A DNA stretch of 27,163 nucleotides from Chloracidobacterium sp. (GTDB lineage: Bacteria; Acidobacteriota; Blastocatellia; Pyrinomonadales; Pyrinomonadaceae). Positions 6,926-15,600 of the stretch are shown one piece after another. The stretch lies in assembly GCA_016716365.1 (NCBI GenBank), contig JADJWM010000013.1:1-27163 (forward strand). Reading direction: 5' to 3'. The translations under genes and the position numbers were made by a program. The notes below the pieces were generated by a model. That model was not told the DNA's origin. It did no database searches and saw only the letters and a list, made by a program, of their open reading frames with translations. Position 1 is the stretch's first letter. The number at the start of each line of letters is the position of its first letter.

Positions 6926-9646
6926 TCAGGTTGTTAAGGGTGTCGGCAAGTTTACAGGTCCGGCATCGGGTTTCGGTCCGGCTTTTTCGACGCGGACGGC
7001 CGTGACCTTGAATTCCGGTGCGAGTGTAAAGCGGTCCCGAACCTTTCCGGTGGCGTAATTCAGCATCACATTCGGGTCGTGGAACGTTGCAAAAAGCTCA
7101 CCCTCACGTACCTTAGCAGTGATCCTGGTGGGAAGTTCCGCTTCCCCGTACTCGCTCTTGATCACAAGAGGCTGACCGTCCGACACTCCGAGTCTCTCTG
7201 CATCCGCCGGCGATATCATCAATTCGTCGGTTGCGAGGAGTTCGCGGTTCGGCGTTCGCATCGTCATCGTACCGGCGTTGAAATGGTAAAGCGTCCGGCC
7301 GGTGGTGAGCAAGAACGGAAATTCTTCCGATGCCTTTTCGGGCGTCGGGCGATATTTTATCCGCCGCAGTTCCGCCCTCTTTCCTAATGAAAAGCTCTCC
7401 TGATGCAGCAGCGTTTCACCGGGATGCGATTCGTCCGGGCAGGGCCACTGGAGCCCGTGCCGCTCGATGCGCGGATAGCTGATCCCGCGGCCCGCGGGCC
7501 AGACGGCCCGGACCTCGTCCCAGATCTGCTCGGCCGAAGCGAACGAGAAATGCTCGCCCTTTCCCATCGCCCTGGCTACGTCGCAGACGATCTGCCAATC
7601 GGTGCGGGCATTGCCGCGGACATCGACGGCCTGCCTGATCCGCTGGATCCGGCGTTCGGCATTCATGAACGTGCCGTCCTTCTCGAAGGACGACGCGGCC
7701 GGTAAGAACACGTCCGCGAACCGCTTGGCGGTCTCGTTCAGGAACAGGTCCTGGACTATGCAGAATTCCAGGCCGTCAAACGATCTCGCGGTCTGGTGGG
7801 AATTAGCATTCGATAGAAACACGTCGTATCCGATGGCCCACAGCGCTTTCAGTTTTCCGTCGCGGGCGGCATCCATCATCTGAAGTTGTTTTAAGCCCTT
7901 GCCGGTGGGGACGCTCGCATTCCAAACTGATTCGAACAAAGGCCGGCCCTCGTCAACCGCGATCGAGCCGGTGAGGATGCCGGGATCGCAGCCCATATGT
8001 GCCGATCCCTGAACATTGTTCTGGCCGCGAAGCGGGTTAACGCCGGTCCCCGGTTTCCCAATGTTGCCGGTCAGCAAGGCGAGGTTAACAACCGTCATCA
8101 CGCCCTCGGTACCCTGCAAATGCTCGGTCATCCCGAGCCCGTGGAAACACATCGCGGGTTTTGCCGAGGCGTAAATCCTGGCCGCGGCCCTGATCTGTTC
8201 GGCCGGAACACCGCACACGCCAGCGACGGCTTCGGGCGAATATTCTTTGACGAAAGCCGTAAACTCATCGTATCCGTCCACCCGTTCCGCGGTGAAATCC
8301 GCGTCGGCCAGGCCTTCATCGATGATCGCATGTGCAAGAGCGTTGAAAAGCGGGATGTTGGTCCCTGGATGAAGCTGAAGATGAATATCGGCGTATTTGG
8401 TTAACTCCGTCCGCCGTGGATCGATAACAATGAGATTTGCCCCGGCCCGAACGGCCTGTTTGATCCGGGCACCGGGGATCGGGTGGTTCTCGGTGGGGTT
8501 GGCCCCGCAAATGAGGATGGTCCGGGCGAGTTCGATATCGTCGAACGAGTTCGTCGCCGCTCCGGTCCCAAGCATCATCTTCATCGCGGCCGCAGTCGGG
8601 GTGTGGCAAACGCGGGCGCAGCAATCGACGTTGTTGGTCCCGAGCGCAACGCGGGCAAACTTCTGCGCGACGTAATTCTCTTCGTTCGTAGCACGTGCCG
8701 AGCCGAGGATCGCAACGCTGTCCGGTCCGTGAGCTTCGATGAACGCGGTCAGCCTTGCGGCGGTAAATTCTATCGCTTCATCCCAGGCGACCTGCCGCCA
8801 CTCGCCGTTCTCACGGATCATGGGTTCGGTCACGCGGTCGGCGGCATCAACAAAGCTGTATGCGTACCGGCCCTTTACGCAAAGGTGGCCGCTGCTGACC
8901 GGGGCGTCATTCACCGGCCTCACCTGAACGATCCGGTCATCGCGAGTTCCTACATTCATTTCGCAGCCGGTCCCGCAATATGGACAGGTCGTGCGGGTCC
9001 ATGTAACCGGCGCGCCGTTCTCGATCACCGAGCGGTCCTCGAGTGCGCCGGTCGGGCAAACGTCTGAACAAGCTCCGCACGAAACGCAGCTGCTGTCTCC
9101 GAACGGTCCAAAATTATCGGGCACGATCCAGCTATCCTCTCCGCGGCCCGCGACCTGCCAAACGAACTGGCCCTGGACCTCGTCGCAGATCCTGACACAT
9201 GCGTAACAGTCGATGCACCGGGACATATCGACCCGGATGTATGTATGCGAATCGTCGACGCGGTCCCCGTTGATGCTGGCGCTGAAATCGCTTTCGTTCA
9301 CGCCGTATTGACTGCAAAGTTGGTGAAAGGGCCGGTCAGGGAAGTCTTGAAATGCTTTGACAGGATAGCTGCGGGCGAGCATCCGGAGGTTCATCTCGCG
9401 GGCGTGCTCGATGGCCTCGGAATGCGTCTCGATCGACATCCCGTCAGTGATGGGTGTCGTGCACGCGGCCGCTTCGCGTTCGGTACCGTCGACGTGAACG
9501 AGGCACAGGCGGCAGGCCCCGACCGGCTTAAGACGGGGATCATCGCAAAGGGTCGGTATGCCGATCCCGCATTGCCTTGCAGCATCGAGGATCGACGACC
9601 CTTCGGGGAAGTCGTGTTCGGTTCCGTTGATCGTCGCTCTGATCAT
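6926..9646 (-). CDS. Formate dehydrogenase alpha subunit (cysteine type, multi-FeS)
   Basis: A 906-residue molybdenum/tungsten bis-pterin oxidoreductase that oxidises formate to CO2. Order of domains: an N-terminal [2Fe-2S] ferredoxin domain with Cys34, 45, 48 and 62; two [4Fe-4S] motifs CIDCYAC-VRIC (144-154) and CVSCGACSDVC (187-197); the cofactor-proximal cluster CPYCGTGC with Cys221, 224, 228 and 256; then the MopB catalytic domain and C-terminal pterin-binding domain (LLTTGRTLYHFNAGTMT). The active-site stretch DCCARVCHTPT places cysteine 347 where E. coli FdhF has selenocysteine. The NuoG-like His(Cys)3 cluster that often follows the ferredoxin domain seems absent. No FdhB/NuoF-like NAD-linking subunit or fdhD lies nearby, so the electron acceptor is unknown. 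Position between kynU and kmo suggests it removes formate released by kynurenine formamidase. Confidence 0.9.
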   Translation of the reverse strand: MIRATINGTEHDFPEGSSILDAARQCGIGIPTLCDDPRLKPVGACRLCLVHVDGTEREAAACTTPITDGMSIETHSEAIEHAREMNLRMLARSYPVKAFQDFPDRPFHQLCSQYGVNESDFSASINGDRVDDSHTYIRVDMSRCIDCYACVRICDEVQGQFVWQVAGRGEDSWIVPDNFGPFGDSSCVSCGACSDVCPTGALEDRSVIENGAPVTWTRTTCPYCGTGCEMNVGTRDDRIVQVRPVNDAPVSSGHLCVKGRYAYSFVDAADRVTEPMIRENGEWRQVAWDEAIEFTAARLTAFIEAHGPDSVAILGSARATNEENYVAQKFARVALGTNNVDCCARVCHTPTAAAMKMMLGTGAATNSFDDIELARTILICGANPTENHPIPGARIKQAVRAGANLIVIDPRRTELTKYADIHLQLHPGTNIPLFNALAHAIIDEGLADADFTAERVDGYDEFTAFVKEYSPEAVAGVCGVPAEQIRAAARIYASAKPAMCFHGLGMTEHLQGTEGVMTVVNLALLTGNIGKPGTGVNPLRGQNNVQGSAHMGCDPGILTGSIAVDEGRPLFESVWNASVPTGKGLKQLQMMDAARDGKLKALWAIGYDVFLSNANSHQTARSFDGLEFCIVQDLFLNETAKRFADVFLPAASSFEKDGTFMNAERRIQRIRQAVDVRGNARTDWQIVCDVARAMGKGEHFSFASAEQIWDEVRAVWPAGRGISYPRIERHGLQWPCPDESHPGETLLHQESFSLGKRAELRRIKYRPTPEKASEEFPFLLTTGRTLYHFNAGTMTMRTPNRELLATDELMISPADAERLGVSDGQPLVIKSEYGEAELPTRITAKVREGELFATFHDPNVMLNYATGKVRDRFTLAPEFKVTAVRVEKAGPKPDAGPVNLPTPLTT

Positions 9647-9658
9647 GATGCCATCATT

Positions 9659-9719
9659 CTAAAATGGGGAGATCATTCCCAGCCGGTGTCCCAGTGATCT
9701 TGACGTAAGTCCATTTTAG
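9659..9719. repeat. Nested inverted repeats in the kynU-formate dehydrogenase gap
   Basis: CTAAAATGG (9659-9667) and CCATTTTAG (9711-9719) are perfect 9-bp inverted repeats; the right arm contains the kynU stop codon. Inside them GATCA (9671-9675) pairs with TGATC (9695-9699) around two direct copies of TCCCAG (9677-9682 and 9689-9694). No T-run follows, so this does not look like a rho-independent terminator; RNA processing or translational tuning is possible. Confidence 0.45.
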
Positions 9720-11122
9720 CGCAAGCAATCTCGAAGGATAGAAGCGAATCGGAATACATCCGTAAACGAATTGTAGAGAGGTGCAGGCGCAACACGGATC
9801 ACGTCCGGTTCACGCCAATCTGCAAAGATACCGCGTTCGGCCAGTTTGCCGAAAAGGACCTTCCCGGGCAATTCGTCGGGGGGCACATTCCCTCCAGGCA
9901 GTGATTCCGCCTTGACGCGGATCGAAAGCTGGCAGCCTCTCTGGGCCGGGTCGCTGGGTGTGATGATCTCGAGCCGATCGTCGCCGATCTCATTGATCAG
10001 CGTTTCTAGAAAGTCGGTCAAGTTTTCAGATTTTGCACGAAGTCCGGCTATTCCCGCCTCGTCGAATATCTCAAGTGAAGCTCGCAACGCAGCGAGCTGG
10101 AAAATAGGGGGGTTCGATATTTGCCAGCCCTCGGCACCCTCGAGCGGAACGAATTCCGGCCCCATCAAAAAGCGTGTTTCCTTATCGTGGCCCCACCAGC
10201 CGGCGAATCGCGGGAGGTCGAATGACCGGGCGTGCCGTTCGTGAACGAAGATGCCCGCGATCGCTCCCGGCCCGGCATTTAGATACTTGTATGAGCACCA
10301 AGCCGCGAGATCGACGTCCCAATCATGAAGGTTGAGAACGAGGTTGCCGGCAGCGTGGGCCAGATCGAAACCAACAATACATCGTTTCCGATGCCCGGCA
10401 TCGGTGATCGCCTTCATGTTGAATGCTTGCCCGGTGTAGTAATTCACGCCGCCGAGCAGGATCAATGCCGTGGAATCGCCTTCGCGGTCAATGGTTTCGA
10501 GAATGTCTTCGGTCCTCAAGGTTGATTCGCCCGCGCGCGGGGAGAGTTGGACCAGAGCGTTGATAGGATCCTTTGCTGAATTCGTGTCGAAGACCCCGGT
10601 CGCTACCGCCCCCGGTTCTGACAAGAGATCGCTCGCTTCCGAGCCCGGTCCCGCCTTGAAGCCGTGGAACTTCAACTGCGATTCGACCGCATACTGATCC
10701 GAGGGAAAGGCACCTTTTTCGATAATGATCTTGTATCGGTCACTTGTAGGGCGGTAAAAGGACACCATCAGCAAGTGCAGGTTCACCGTCAGCGAGTTCA
10801 TCGCGACGACCTCTCCAGGTAACGCCCCGACAAGCCGGGCCAGCGGTTCGGTTACGAACTCGTGATAGGGAAGCCATGGGTTCTTTGCGTGGAGATGTGC
10901 TTCAACCGCGAGCCGGGCCCAATCGTCGAGTTCCTGTTGAACATATGAGCTTGCGGTTTTGGGCTGCAACCCGAGTGAATTGCCGGTGAAATAGATCACA
11001 TCACCGCCCGCTGCCTTCGGAAAATGGAACCGTTCGCGGAACCCGCGGAATGGGTCCGCCCCATCCATATCCACCGCGATTGCGGCACCTCGGTCAATGC
11101 TTCGTTGAGCCTCTTGATTCAT
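9716..11122 (-). CDS. kynU: Kynureninase
   Basis: A PLP enzyme that cleaves L-kynurenine or 3-hydroxykynurenine to anthranilate or 3-hydroxyanthranilate plus alanine. The 468-residue sequence closely follows animal and bacterial KynU: YFTGNSLGLQP (44-54), AMNSLTVNLHLLM, FDLAHAAGN (252-260), CSYKYLNAGPGA with the PLP lysine at 279, GWWGH and ISNPPIFQL. Compared with human KYNU there are roughly 28 extra residues at about 157-186, just after KFHGFK, encoded by DNA resembling the kmo insertion. AAAGGA touches the ATG at 11122 with no spacer, which is unusually close, but no better start is present upstream and homology begins soon after. It heads the formate dehydrogenase-kmo-TPR-cyclase run. 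Confidence 0.95.
   Translation of the reverse strand: MNQEAQRSIDRGAAIAVDMDGADPFRGFRERFHFPKAAGGDVIYFTGNSLGLQPKTASSYVQQELDDWARLAVEAHLHAKNPWLPYHEFVTEPLARLVGALPGEVVAMNSLTVNLHLLMVSFYRPTSDRYKIIIEKGAFPSDQYAVESQLKFHGFKAGPGSEASDLLSEPGAVATGVFDTNSAKDPINALVQLSPRAGESTLRTEDILETIDREGDSTALILLGGVNYYTGQAFNMKAITDAGHRKRCIVGFDLAHAAGNLVLNLHDWDVDLAAWCSYKYLNAGPGAIAGIFVHERHARSFDLPRFAGWWGHDKETRFLMGPEFVPLEGAEGWQISNPPIFQLAALRASLEIFDEAGIAGLRAKSENLTDFLETLINEIGDDRLEIITPSDPAQRGCQLSIRVKAESLPGGNVPPDELPGKVLFGKLAERGIFADWREPDVIRVAPAPLYNSFTDVFRFASILRDCLR
10591..10622. repeat. Short repeat-like insertion in kynU
   Basis: This stretch encodes part of the extra loop of KynU. It contains the small hairpin CGGT-CGCT-ACCG (10597-10608), then CCCGG and GTTCTGACA. 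The CGGTTCTGACA core (10613-10623) is also at the edge of the kmo insertion, in the same orientation relative to the gene, and encodes Ser-Glu-Pro in both proteins. I infer a shared dispersed repeat. Confidence 0.4.
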
Positions 11123-11498
11123 TCCTTTGAGAGTATTCTATCGGCTCGGGCCATTTTACGATACCTTTCAGCCGGCCTGCCGATCATGCGGCCGCAGAAC
11201 GTGTGACGGATCGCCCCCGATCTATTCCCTTATTGATTTCACCCGATGATTTTTGTTAACTATGAATTAGACCGTTCCGTATTGCAGCTCAATGATACGA
11301 AATTTCACGGAGCGTGATCATAAACCATGGGTTATTTAGTTTTACATAATTGTCCGACTCGTTTTATTGACCGTTCCAAAGGCAGGAAGTTCTCACATTT
11401 TCTGGTTTTTACCGGAATGGCGGCGATCAATTTCCTGGTCGTGCTGTTGGGGCTTCCATTCCTTATCACCTTGCTTGTGGCCCGGCGCTTCTGGACCG
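11123..11498. other. Intergenic gap between ACMSD and kynU genes
   Basis: The 376 bases separate two same-strand pathway genes and should hold the kynU promoter. On the minus strand TAGAAT (complement of 11135-11140) lies 12 bases before the kynU ATG, but no convincing -35 element accompanies it. An AT-rich patch at 11230-11275 is the only other compositional feature. A weak plus-strand small ORF (11327-11512) occupies the left-facing half; no tRNA, terminator or other repeat is evident. Confidence 0.5.
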
Positions 11499-11512
11499 CT
11501 AGCCGTTCGTGA
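11327..11512 (+). CDS. Possible small single-pass membrane protein
   Basis: A 61-residue ORF opposite in direction to its neighbours. After a polar, basic N-terminal half (PTRFIDRSKGRKFSHF) it has one hydrophobic helix, AAINFLVVLLGLPFLITLLV (about 32-51), ending with basic ARRFW. That charge pattern is typical of a membrane segment. Against it: the best purine-rich site (CGGAG near 11299) is more than 20 bases from the ATG, the 3' end overlaps the ACMSD gene by 14 bases, and no family is recognised. It may be a chance ORF. Confidence 0.25.
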   Translation: MGYLVLHNCPTRFIDRSKGRKFSHFLVFTGMAAINFLVVLLGLPFLITLLVARRFWTASRS

Positions 11513-12515
11513 AGGCCCCGGCGTCCAGGCCGAGCCAGTTCAAGGCCGCGCCGTGAAAAAGCATTTCGATGATCGCCTCGTCGTACGGCATCGACGTGAT
11601 CAGCTTGCCCGGCTCAAGTTCGCCTAACGGGAACGGGTAATCGGTGCCGAGCATAACCTGGTCCGCACCGACGAGCCTCAGCAGGTAATCGAGTTTGGCG
11701 GCTTCATGCACCAGTGAATCGAAATAGATCCGGCTGAGATATTTCCTCGGGCTGTGTGGATTGTCGACGGCGCAAAGGTCGGGCCGGACCCGGAATCCGT
11801 GGTCGATGCGTCCGATCGTCGCCGGGAACGAGCCGCCGCCGTGTGCGAAGCAGATCCTTAGTTTGGGCAAGCGTTCCAGCGTGCCCGAGAAGATCAGCGA
11901 GCAGATCGCACGCGAAACCTCCGCCGGCATCCCAACCAGCCACGGGAGCCAGTATTTTTGCATATCCTGCTCGCCCATCATTTCCCAGGGATGGACGAAG
12001 ACGGCCATGCCAAGTTCCTCGCACGCACTGAAAAAATCGAAAAAACGCGGTTCGCCCAGATTCAGCTGATTGACATTGGTGCCGATCTGAACGCCCGCCA
12101 GGCCGATCTCTTTGCAGCGTTCAAGTTCGGTGATAGCAAGTTCGGTGCTCTGAAGTGGGACGGTGCCAAGGCCTGCAAATCGAAGCGGAAATTCAGTAAT
12201 GATATCCGCGATATGGTCATTGAGGAACTTTGAGACTTCCAGGCCATGAGCCGGCTTTGCCCAGTAACTGAACATTACGGGCACGGTGGAAAGGACCTGC
12301 ACGCCGATCCCCGAAGAGTCCATGTCATCGATCCGCCGGACCGGTTCCCAGCAATTCTCCTCGATGTCGCGAAACTGTTTCCCGTCATCGCGAACCATAT
12401 GGGCAGAACACGGCTGATAATGATCCAGTGTGATGAACCCACCGTATCCGAAACGGTCCTTAAAGTTCGGAATGTCTTTGGGGAGGATGTGCGTGTGGAC
12501 ATCGATCTTCAGCAT
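11499..12515 (-). CDS. 2-amino-3-carboxymuconate-6-semialdehyde decarboxylase (ACMSD)
   Basis: ACMSD is a zinc amidohydrolase-fold decarboxylase that converts ACMS to 2-aminomuconate semialdehyde, diverting it from spontaneous closure to quinolinate. The match to human ACMSD is extensive: KIDVHTHILPK, RFGYGG, ENCWEPVRRI, VQVLSTVPVMFSYWAKP, HPWEM, YWLPWLVGMPAE, CFAHGGGSFP, GTDYPFPLGELEPGKLI. Metal ligands are His7, His9, about His175 and Asp292. I place the start at the ATG at 12515, giving 338 residues against 336 in human and beginning at the conserved KID; a GAG lies a few bases upstream. In-frame starts at 12533 and 12557 would add a non-conserved tail. A terminator at 12559-12590 separates it from the gene upstream. 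Confidence 0.95.
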   Translation of the reverse strand: MLKIDVHTHILPKDIPNFKDRFGYGGFITLDHYQPCSAHMVRDDGKQFRDIEENCWEPVRRIDDMDSSGIGVQVLSTVPVMFSYWAKPAHGLEVSKFLNDHIADIITEFPLRFAGLGTVPLQSTELAITELERCKEIGLAGVQIGTNVNQLNLGEPRFFDFFSACEELGMAVFVHPWEMMGEQDMQKYWLPWLVGMPAEVSRAICSLIFSGTLERLPKLRICFAHGGGSFPATIGRIDHGFRVRPDLCAVDNPHSPRKYLSRIYFDSLVHEAAKLDYLLRLVGADQVMLGTDYPFPLGELEPGKLITSMPYDEAIIEMLFHGAALNWLGLDAGAFTNG

Positions 12516-12558
12516 TCGCTCAATTTTAGCCATTGACACGCTTAAACAAAAGCGCACG

Positions 12559-12590
12559 AAAAAGGCAGGAGGTTTTGTGGCCTCCTGCCT
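12559..12590 (-). terminator. Rho-independent terminator after the BNR protein gene
   Basis: Read on the minus strand, a perfect 10-bp stem AGGCAGGAGG / CCTCCTGCCT (arms 12581-12590 and 12563-12572) with an 8-base loop is followed by a run of T residues (complement of the A run at 12559-12563). It lies about 33 bases past the BNR gene stop and just upstream of the ACMSD gene, insulating the two. Confidence 0.85.
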
Positions 12591-12622
12591 GCGCAGTTTT
12601 GGGTTTTCTCATCCAATTCAGA

Positions 12623-15600
12623 TCACCATTCAAGATAGTCTTCATCGGTGCCGGGCCTGCGGCCGCCCGCACCTGGGATATTCGGCCCCTGGATATGCGG
12701 GATCTTCGCCTCCGTCATCAATGTATTCAAGGCCGCCAGGTCCTCGGTGATCAACCGCCGAACTTCGGCGGCTGCCGCGGGAATTCTTGCCGACAGGAGC
12801 TCGATCTGGGAAAGCTCCCACTCGGTCGGTGCTGCCGACATGTTTTCGATCGCGAACAGAAGCTGGGTCGCCCGCTGGCTGAGAGGTGTCGGAAGTTCGA
12901 CAAGGGGCGGGCCAGCCGCGCTTATGTTGCTCGTTTGTGAAGGAGGCGTGCCCCAATTGACGTACGCCGCGTCGATCTTTTTGAGTAGGTCATCGGCAGC
13001 CTTCCTGATGTTCTCAGGAACCTGTGGAGCTCCCGGCCGGCGCCAGGATTCGATCGCCGTGTTCAGGTTCGTGCGAAGGGCGGCGATGTTGACCTGGGCA
13101 ATGGCTCCCTGGACGACGATCGGCTGGAAACGGGTCAGGGCCGCTTTCTTCTTTGCACGGTCCTCCGCGGAAAAGACGATCCGTGGATCGTCGATCACGG
13201 CGAAATTCCTCGAAAGTTCGGTTTCGCCTCTTTTCAGTTTGACCGTGTAGGTACCCGGATCGATCCGGAAGCCAAAGTTCGCGAGTGCGCCGAGGCCGCC
13301 GCCTCCTCCTCCTCCGCCACCTCCAGGCCCGCCGCCCGTTCCCGGCGGGATCTGCGGGCCAGGCGGCCGAGAACGCATATCCCAGACGAAGCGATTCAGG
13401 CCTTTCCTGGCGGTGCATTGCTGGGCTCCGCCGCCGCCGAACCCGAATTGTCCGCCGCCACCCCCGCCGCCACCGGGCCCTTGCTGCGTGCCGGGCGTCG
13501 GCGTTGGCTGCGGCCGAGTGCAGTTAACCGTACGAAGTGTTTGGCCCTGCGCGTCCTGAAACGTAAGAGTGGCCGTCTCGCGATCCGCTAGGTCCTCCTT
13601 TAGGTAGAAATTGATCAATGCCCCGTTCGGCGGGTTCTGACCGTAAAAGACCTTGTCGGACGTGAGCGGCTTGTTGTTCCACAGCCGCCACATTACCGAC
13701 CGGCGAGGTTCGAATAGATGGGCATTGCTGCCTAAGACTGCGTCATTAAGCTGTTCCATCGCGGTGATGTCATCCAGCACCCAGATCGAACGGCCGTGAG
13801 TTCCGAGGATAAGGTCGTTCTCCCGCGGGTGGATCAGAATGTCGTCGATCGGCACGGTCGGCAGGTTGAGTTTGATCTGCGTCCAGCTTTCGCCGCGGTT
13901 GGGCGACGCGAAAAGGCCGAATTCCGTGCCAACGAAAAGCAGGTTCGGATTGCGCGGGTGTTCGCGGATCACGTTCGCGATCCCGTTATTCTGCGGCAAA
14001 TTCGATGCGATCGGCCTCCACGTTTCGCCGAAGTCGTTCGTGGCATAAACATAAACCTTGAAGTCATTGCTCCGGTGGCCGTCAAAGGTCACGTATGCCG
14101 TTCCTTCGGCGGCCCGCGAAGCGATCACGCGGCTCACATACGTTCCTTTCGGCAGTCCGGGAACCTTGTCCACGACGTTCTTCCAATTCTGTCCGTCGCG
14201 GGTCACCTGCAGATTGCCGTCATCGGTTCCGGCCCATAGTACGTTTCGATTTACGGGTGATTCAGCGAAAGTCGTGACGGTCGGGTAATTCCGGACGCCG
14301 TCGTGCCGGGACCTGGTGTTCCGATCGGGGACCTTGCCCATGATCTCAAGCTTGTTCCGGTCGACGCCTGTCGTCAGGTCGGGGCTGATCTTTGTCCAGC
14401 TGTCACCCCGGTTGGTCGACTTAAAGACTATATTTCCGGGGTAATAGATCGTTTTGGCATCGAAGGCCGAGATAACGATCGGCGTGTTCCATTGGAAGCG
14501 GAATCGCTCCTCGCCCTCGCCTTCGCGGGGACGGATGGATTTGCTTTCGCTGTTGGCGATATTCCGCCGAACGATATTCCCGTCTTGCGATTCGGCGTAG
14601 ACGATGCTTTCGTCGTTTGGATCCGGTTGGGCATAAAATCCGTCGCCTCCGCTTATCGTGTACCAGTCTGAGTTTGTGATCCCCTGAGGGTTCATCGACA
14701 TGCTCGGGCCGCACCAGGTGTTGTTGTCCTGAAGGCCGCCGCAGATCAGGTACGGCATCGCATTGTTCACACCGATCTCGTAGAACTGGCCGATTGGGAC
14801 AGTGTTTGCGTAATCCCAAGTGCGGCCGCGGTCATAGGAGATGTTTATCCCGCCATCATTTCCCTGTATGATGTGATCGGAGTCGCGAGGGTTGATCCAG
14901 ATACCGTGCGTATCGGCATGGGGCGCACGCGAGAAATTGCCCGTCCAAGTCTTACCGCCGTCTTCGGAATACTGCATTGCGACACCGGCAAGCCACAACC
15001 GCTGATCGTTGTTAGGGTCGACCCGCAGCTTAGAGAAATACATCGGCCGAGGGACCGAGCCGATCTCGGCCACCTTTGACCATGTTTCGCCCTTATCATT
15101 TGATCGATAGATACCGCCGTTGGCGTGTTCGATCGTGACGTATACGATATTTGTGTTCTTCGGATAAACGGCGATCGAGATCCTTCCCGTTTCGAGAAGG
15201 GTCGGGGGCCGTTGAGCGGGAGCGTTCTCGGTGTCGTAAGGCATTCCGCGGGTAATCTTTGTCCAGGTCTCGCCGCTATCGTTCGACTTGTAAAGAGCGC
15301 TGTGCTCGCCGCTGCCGTTGAATCCAAAAACGGTCCGTCTCCGCTGGTACATCGCGGCATAAAGGATGTTCGGGCTTTCGTTGTCAATGGCGAGTTCGGT
15401 CGCTCCAGTATCATCATTGACTTTGAGAACGTGTGCCCACGTCTTGCCTCCATCAGATGTCTTGAACACGCCGCGTTCAGGATTCGGGCCCCAAAGCCGG
15501 CCCGTTGCCGCGACATAGACCACGTCGGGGTTGGTCGGATGAACGATTACCCGGGCGATATGGTGCGTTCCGGCGAGCCCCATGTTCTTCCACGTCTTTC

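Noticed and set aside
8580..8625. Possible selenocysteine codon in the formate dehydrogenase
   Set aside because: The active-site codon is TGC (cysteine), not TGA, so no recoding is needed.
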